Shown: piece by piece, positions 58,586-64,000 of the stretch
Layout: every line of letters begins with the position of its first letter
Numbering within the stretch: position 1 is the stretch's first letter
Assembly: GCF_007655135.1 (NCBI RefSeq)
Contig: NC_045131.1
Span: 26,768,001 to 26,832,000, forward strand
Reading direction: 5' to 3'
Source: Punica granatum
Lineage: Eukaryota; Streptophyta; Magnoliopsida; Myrtales; Lythraceae
Length of the DNA: 64,000 nucleotides
Notes under the pieces: generated by a model
What the model was told of the DNA's origin: nothing
What the model saw: the letters and a program-made list of their open reading frames with translations, nothing else
Database searches by the model: none
Program-made: the position numbers and the translations under genes

Positions 58586-60476
58586 ATGGATGCAGGATCA
58601 TCACCGGGTGATCCTTCCCCTTCGTCAAACGAAGCCAGGCGGCCAAGCTGCCCGTGCCCACTTCAATACCGCCGCCGCCTTCTCCCCAGAAGAAGAAACC
58701 CCCGGTCTGGGAACCCAGAGAACGTAAGTACTCGATTGGGTTCTTCTGCAATGCAACTCTGATCTTTCTCTTTTTGTTCTTAAATTAATTAATTGTCTGC
58801 TGCGCTGAGATGATTTTAATGTTTGCTAAGGCTCTTATCTTTTATCGCTTTGCGCTTCAGTTGGACAGATTCATTCCGAATCGGTCGGCCATGGACTTCG
58901 CTTACGCACATTACATGCTGACTGAAGGGTGCATGGAGGAGGAGGAGAACCCGGCTGGGCGCTTCGTGTCGGATGAGGCTTACAGGAAGCGACTGCGCGA
59001 GGCCTTGGGCATGAATAGGACCCGAATTCTCGCGTTTAAGAACAAGCCCCCGGCCCCCATCCAGCCAGTTATTCCACCTGAGTTTACTTCCCCTCTGCCA
59101 CCCTCGAAGCCCCGCCGTTACATTCCTCAGGTGTGTGTCTCTCACGCTGCATACACAGTCTTTCCTTTCCTTTGGAATGCAATGTCTGTGTGCTGACAAT
59201 TCGTCTCATTCGATCCAACTGGGTCGAGTGTAAACAGAGTTGGGAGAGGAAACTGGATGCTCCGGACCTCGCGGACGACTACCGTCTCAACCTATTGGAT
59301 TGGGGAAGCGCCAATGTTCTCGCAGTCGCCCTTGGGAGCACGGTTTACTTGTGGAATGCTTCCACTGGCTCCATCTCAGAACTTGTAACTGTAGATGACG
59401 AGATCGGCCCTGTTACCAGCGTTAGCTGGGCTCCCAACGGAACCGACATTGCTGTCGGTTTGAACAATGCTGAAGTGCAGTTTTGGGATTCTACTGCTAA
59501 TGCACTGGTTAGTTTTACTTAATCCTTTATTTTATCAGGATATATTTCCAAAGTTGACGCTCTAGAATTTAAATTTATTTGCTCGTGAATTTTTCGGCTG
59601 ACGAGTTATCTTGTTGTTGCCTTGCTGCAGCTGAGAACTTTGAGTGGTGGGCATACATCCTGCGTTGGGTCACTGGCATGGAACAATCACATACTAACGA
59701 CCGGAGGAATGGATGGTAAGATTATTAACAACGATATGAGGGTAGGATCAAACATTGTTGCGACCTTCAGAGGGCACACGGAGGAGGTATGCGGGCTTAA
59801 GTGGTCTGATTCAGGCTGGCAACTGGCCAGCGGAGGGAATGATAAACTCCTCTACATATGGGACCGACGCCGGTCCACGGCTTCATCAACAACCGGCGGC
59901 CCGTTTCTCCACAGGCTTAAGGAACACAGAGACGCAGTCAAAGCCCTCGCTTGGTGCCCTTTCCAGGAGAGCCTGCTGGCCTCCGGTGGAGGTGGTGGAG
60001 ACCGATGCATCAAGTTCTGGGATACACAAACCGGGGAGTGCTTGAACTCATTCGATACGGGGTCTCAAGTGTGCGCCCTGCTGTGGAACAGGAATGAGCG
60101 CGAGCGCGAGCTGCTCAGCTCTCATGGGCTTCCTAGGAACCAGCTCACTCTGTGGATGTACCCGTCATTGATGAAGATAGTGGAGCGGACTGATCATGAG
60201 TCTCCAGCCCTTTTCTTGGCTCAGGTAAATACTCTTGATCAGCAGAAAACCCGGCATGCTTGGATAATTCATGTAAAAGTTAAACCTTGTTTCAATTCTC
60301 GCTCACTCTTTTTTTGCTCCTTTCAGAGCCCCGATGGTTGCGCTGTAGCATCGGCAGCACCGGCAGAAGACCAAACTCTTAGAATTTGGAATGTGTTCGG
60401 GGATCCTCAACTGGCTGGTAAAACTGCTCTGAAAGCTAACCCAGAGCCTTTTCCTCTTTTTAATCGCATCCGCTGA
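58586..60476 (+). CDS. CDC20: CDC20/Fizzy-type APC/C activator, WD40 protein, 5 exons
   Basis: Exons are 58586-58723, 58861-59130, 59238-59507, 59631-60224 and 60327-60476, all GT-AG and phase 0, giving 473 aa. CDC20 recruits substrates to the anaphase-promoting complex and is the target of the spindle checkpoint. Visible landmarks: C-box DRFIPNR (48-54), then [32 protein letters not shown] (KILR-like region); [18 protein letters not shown] entering the WD40 propeller (about 150-455); [28 protein letters not shown] and SQVCALLWN; and the C-terminal Ile-Arg tail NRIR (470-473), which docks on the APC/C. The start MDAGS is family-typical. Odd points: PEN replaces the usual KEN just before the C-box; an extra ER pair occurs in [10 protein letters not shown]; and the blade before the last exon reads [15 protein letters not shown] where the family usually has a GHTSRVL segment. 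It may be a diverging paralogue. Upstream MSA-like and site II elements suit G2/M expression. Confidence 0.93.
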
Positions 60477-60484
60477 ACAAATTC

Positions 60485-61016
60485 TCGGAGTCCACCACTA
60501 TAGCCGTTGCTTGCGGCAGAAGAACAACTGATGTTCTTGTTCCTCGTCTTCCTCCCATTCAATCCCTCTCTCTCTCTCTCTCTCCGTGCAGTATTGCAGC
60601 GCGCGCCCGACAAGGATTTTGATTTCAATCTTTGAAAGGTGCTCTCTTTGAAGGGTTTCTATCTGATATCGAGCTCTCATCATTGTTTGCTTTTCTACGT
60701 GAAAGGCTAACCTTTAGCTGCAGGGTCTATCTTCTTGTTTATTGTTTCCGTTCTTGGTGAATTTTCGTTGTTCCCTTTTCGTTTCTGCTTGCTCTTTCTT
60801 TTTGTGTTTGTCAGAGCCTGGATGGGTGGCTGCGTTGTAGCATCGGGGCATCGGATGAGACTCAGAAGTTGGAACACATTCGGGGTTCCGCCGAACAAGT
60901 CCTCAAAGAGCCACCAGAAAGAAATCCACCGCTATCTACAATCTGTTGACGGAGATGGTCGTCGGATAACAAAGTGGTCCTGTATCCGGAGCTGCAACAA
61001 ACCCACCGCCTCTTGA
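60485..61016 (+). pseudogene. Truncated CDC20 copy: promoter/leader joined to last exon
   Basis: The segment repeats the CDC20 upstream sequence in order: TATAGCCGTTGC, (CT)n then GTGCAGT(A/G)TTGC, GTGAAAG(G/A)CTAA, CTTTAGCTGCAGGGTC, CTTGTTTATTGTTTC and GGTGAATTTTCGT. At about 60813 the leader passes straight into a decayed version of exon 5: CAGAGCC(T/C)(G/C)GATGG, then TGTAGCATCGG and ATTCGGGG. Exons 1-4 and the NRIR tail are missing. An open frame from ATG 60822 to 61016 (64 codons) reads partly through exon 5 (RSWNTFGVPP beside RIWNVFGDP). It begins about ten bases after the intact gene's stop, so the parent transcript probably ends inside it. Confidence 0.8.
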
Positions 61017-61019
61017 TCA

Positions 61020-61670
61020 GGAATTAATTTTTGCTGATGTACAGTTCATTCTTATGTTGCAGTCACATATTGTGGCCGACCACGTAAAAGATCTTGACAG
61101 TCGATGTATTCTTGACCATAAGAATGCATATATATACATTATATATATCGTTTTGCTCATCTTTCTTTCTCAATGCAATTTTCATCTTTCAGTACCATCT
61201 CGTTAATTAATCTTCCCATGGAAGAACACGAAAAACCAAAAAGAATAGCATCTAATTCATGTACATGTTCATGTACACAGCTAGCACAAACACCACAAGC
61301 TAATTCGCAGGGACAAGAACACCAATTTAAGTTAAAAATTCTTGCATTCCCGACAACATAAAAGCCTCTAAAGGAAGTGCCTCTATTTCAAACTCCATTT
61401 TGGAAATGTGTTAAATATCATCTTCGTAGTTAAAGGACTAATATAATTGTATGGTAATCTGGCGAGAAGCAAACTGGCCTTGCCACCACATTCCGATCAA
61501 GTTAAACTGATGATCCAGAGGAAATAAATAAATTATATATAAATTATAAAATGAGTACTTTATAATCAAGTCCTAATTAGATGTTCAAGCGATCAAAGAA
61601 TGACATTTGATATACCCAAAAGAAATATAATTTGTTGATCATGGCTCGATCAATGTCATGACAAGATGCA
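61020..61670. other. Intergenic, no gene recognised
   Basis: It contains TA-rich stretches (about 61126-61150) and polyadenylation-like AATAAA words (61527). The short open frame at 61173-61361 has no recognisable motif. Confidence 0.45.
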
Positions 61671-61674
61671 TATA

Positions 61675-62202
61675 TCAAATAATATTATGCGCTTGGTGCA
61701 CATTCGGCTCTAATCCTGGGGATGGACCGCTCCTGGTAATTACAGCGATGTGATTGGAAGCAGTTGCTTTCCCTCGAATATCTCCTAGTTTCCGAGCTTC
61801 TGTTCTGCTGCAGGTGGAGGCACATCTGGCCTTAATCCCGGGGATGGCCCCGACCTGGCAACAACAGCGCCGTGATAGAAAGCAGTTGCTTTTGCTGCTG
61901 ATGGAGGCACATCTGGCCTTATTCCTGGGGATGGATTCGACCTGGCAATAATAGCGGCATGATTGTGAGCAATTGCTTCCATTATGAGGATATCCCGTAG
62001 TTTCCGAGCTTGTGAAGAGATAGCTCTGGTGTTTACTGGTTCTGGTGGTGGCACATTTGGCCTTATTCCTTGGAATGAACCTAACCTGGCAATAACAGCG
62101 CCGTGATTGAAAGCAGTTGCTTTCTCTCGGGTATCTCGAAGTTTCCGAGCTTCTGCATGCCACTGCGACGAACAAAGCAACGGATATGCTGGAGTGGCTC
62201 AT
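61675..62202 (-). pseudogene. Four-repeat SGPSPG/RPxVPP unit in two frames; possible secreted-peptide precursor
   Basis: From the ATG at 62202 the frame opens with a short hydrophobic start, MSHSSISVALFVAVAC, and runs 175 codons to a TGA at 61675. The conserved repeat is in a different frame in the middle. Units 1-3 (62123-62040, 61982-61893, 61892-61809) read ARLGSFQGIRPNVPPP, ARSNPSPGIRPDVPPS and ARSGPSPGLRPDVPPP, each preceded by a KATAFNHGAV-like spacer and, for two of them, ARKLRD. That frame has no ATG and stops after GN* near 61785. Unit 4 (61770-61690), TRSGPSPGLEPNV, returns to the frame of the start codon. Short repeated Pro/Gly/Arg motifs with basic spacers recall precursors of secreted plant peptides (PIP/CEP-like), but I cannot assign a family. 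It may be a pseudogene with two compensating frame changes. Confidence 0.5.
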
Positions 62203-62279
62203 GGTGATAAGAGCTAACGGTTTCACCCAAAATTATATTAGAGAGAGGGTTGATGGAACTTGCAGCGTTAAGCGGATGG

Positions 62280-62290
62280 TATTTATATAC
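62280..62290 (-). promoter_or_regulatory. Probable TATA box of the repeat-peptide unit
   Basis: The minus strand reads GTATATAAATA about 80 bases above the ATG at 62202, a strong plant TATA match. It supports the idea that the locus was, or is, a real transcription unit. Confidence 0.55.
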
Positions 62291-62299
62291 TAATTTTCT

Positions 62300-63320
62300 T
62301 GTAAGCCTTAACAAATCCTGATCAAAACCAATAAGGACTGATTATAAGAATGATTCTTCAAGATATGACAAGATGATTGGGCCAAAAAAAAAAAGATATG
62401 ACAAGATGATTTTCTCTAAAAACAATTACCTTCTTCTTTTGCAATCTTTTCATGTTCTTGCCTTCGAGGACTATTTTGTCGAGATATATGGACAAATATA
62501 GAGAGATTTGCAGTCTTCCTTGATATTCTTGCAATTATAGGATTAATGTTTCAAGACATGGACAACGTAAAGAGATATGCACACTTGTATATATCATATT
62601 CCAAGGGAAAAAATCTTTCTATCTTATAATGATGCAATGAGAAAGAACTAATAATTTTTTTTTTCAATTGGCAACATTTATGACAATTGCCCATAATGAT
62701 TAGCACCCCATTTATGAAATTTATTGTACTCTACTTGATTCTTATTTACACCATGTGACGAGATAAGATAGGAATTTCTTTCCACTTCAAGAGCGAAGTT
62801 TCCCGATCATTTTGTTCTTCAGCTATTGTGTACTTATTATCTTACTTGATTATACCATATTTCTAGAGTAATTGCTCAAAAATGGCAAGTTTCGTAGTAT
62901 TTTAGTGACATTAATTAAATTATTACGACAATCATGTTGTTGAGCAACTGTGTATTAGATTTATGCGATATATCGGGTAAGTCAAAGAACACGACCATAT
63001 ATTAGGCATTTGAATAGATTCAATGCCATGTTGAGGGATCCAGTGTCAATCTGTATCGACTAGTATTGAGAAAATATTGGGTGATCCTACCTCACCACGT
63101 GGCTTAATGAAGCACCAATCAAAATGTATGAAATTAGGGACTTGGTGCTAATCACTCGAATAATTGTCATAATTATTTTTCATTAAAGAATTTTTATTGG
63201 TTTTTCCTCGTCACGTCATTGTCATTTGAGGTAAGATTATATAAAATTTTCTCAGCTAGCGATAGAGAGCTCATGTTAATTTGTCCGGTTCAAGTTTGGG
63301 CTGAGGTCTTTGTCCTTATG
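62300..63320. other. Intergenic, no gene recognised
   Basis: It includes a short duplication, AAAAGATATGACAAGATGAT, near 62355-62411. No coding motifs. Confidence 0.45.
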
Positions 63321-63325
63321 GAAAA

Positions 63326-64000
63326 CTAATCAATCTACCCGCACTTTGTGCGATATTGTCATTTGTAATGGATTTTAATTTGTATCATTTAATTAAATTA
63401 AATTTTAAGAAGGTTATAATTCATTTGTTGATATTTTTCAAATTGACATTTAAATAAAATATTTATTAAATATAACAAAGTGAACTAACTCTGTTAAAAT
63501 ACTTAAAATATCTAAATTTATATACTTTCTAAAAAAATTAATATAATCTAATTTATATGCTTATTTTAATTAAAATTAAGGAAAATAATTAGATTTGTAA
63601 TTTCTAAATTTTTTTTAAATTTTTAACATCAAAATTTTAAAGTCTCTCTGATTTCTAAATCTCACATCTTCTAAATAATAATATCAATCATAAATTTAGT
63701 ATTTTGAACTCAAATAATTTAATTTTCTGAAAAAATGGGACAATTTAATTCCAATTTTTTTTTATTTCTATATGAAAATTTAAAATTTCATTAATTTTCT
63801 AAAAATCTATTTACATTTTGGAGTAAGTAATTAGTTGTGAGAACTTCAACTTGAGTTTTAATTTAAATGGATAAATCATTTCATTTTAATATACCAAATT
63901 AAAATTCAGTATAATTTTTTCAAAAGATAGTAAAATATATAACATTAAATAATTTCAAAATTCATGTTTTTGTATTAGTTTCTTTCTAATTACAATAATA
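63326..64000 (-). mobile_element. Possible Helitron 3' end and AT-rich remainder
   Basis: The minus strand reads ATATCGCACAAAGTGCGGGT then AGATTGATTAG|T, ending at 63326. It has a clear GCAC...GTGC hairpin, a spacer and a CTRR-like end with one mismatch. The element would extend rightwards to or beyond the window edge. The remaining sequence is very AT-rich and without genes. Confidence 0.4.

Noticed and set aside
61754..61951. Plus-strand frame opposite the peptide-like repeats
   Set aside because: It is the antisense of the repeat units; the TATA box and hydrophobic start are on the minus strand.

Overview
The window is nuclear DNA of a flowering plant, probably a eudicot. The evidence is GT-AG introns, plant-only families (DUF506/PDDEXK_6, L-type lectin receptor kinase, DUF616/TOD1-MUCI70), an AT-rich intergenic background and a dense load of plant transposon types. 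The species cannot be fixed from the sequence alone.

Four protein genes look intact. (1) A three-exon DUF506 gene lies on the minus strand at 2160-3651. (2) A single-exon L-type lectin receptor-like kinase lies on the minus strand at 28687-30810. (3) A nine-exon DUF616 (TOD1/MUCI70-type) membrane protein lies on the plus strand at 52456-56577. (4) A five-exon CDC20-type APC/C activator lies on the plus strand at 58586-60476. Ten bases or so after the CDC20 stop begins a broken partial copy of the same gene: its promoter and 5' leader joined directly to a decayed last exon (about 60485-61016). On the minus strand at 61675-62202 is a small repeat-bearing reading unit with a TATA box. It carries four copies of an SGPSPG/RPxVPP-type motif spread over two frames, and may be a decayed or frame-shifted secreted-peptide precursor. 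Plant genes are not in operons, so these neighbours are not expected to share one pathway.

Most of the remaining sequence is mobile or repetitive. 1-12 kb: SINE-like pieces, MITEs, two large foldback elements, and a CACTA-type element nested in an older MITE. 12-21 kb: a CACTA end, Helitron ends, tandem repeats, a hairpin, a SINE, and a Helitron Rep/helicase pseudogene. 21-25 kb: a sugar-transporter (STP) fragment followed by four roughly 570-bp tandem units. 34-39 kb: a MITE, a complete TRIM retrotransposon, and a 162-bp tandem repeat. 39.8-45.0 kb: a 5.16-kb solo LTR with a perfect 5-bp target duplication. 46-51.6 kb: a MITE, a hAT-like element with a perfect 8-bp target duplication that holds an exon-like sequence, and a cluster of Helitrons in tandem and opposed orientation. 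57.3-57.9 kb: a second hAT-type element with a perfect 8-bp duplication.

The observations most worth a second look are the two-frame peptide-like repeat unit, the CDC20 promoter/last-exon chimera, the hAT-like element with an exon inside it, the Helitron array and the very long solo LTR. Exon boundaries, translations and target duplications were read by eye; no database search was possible.
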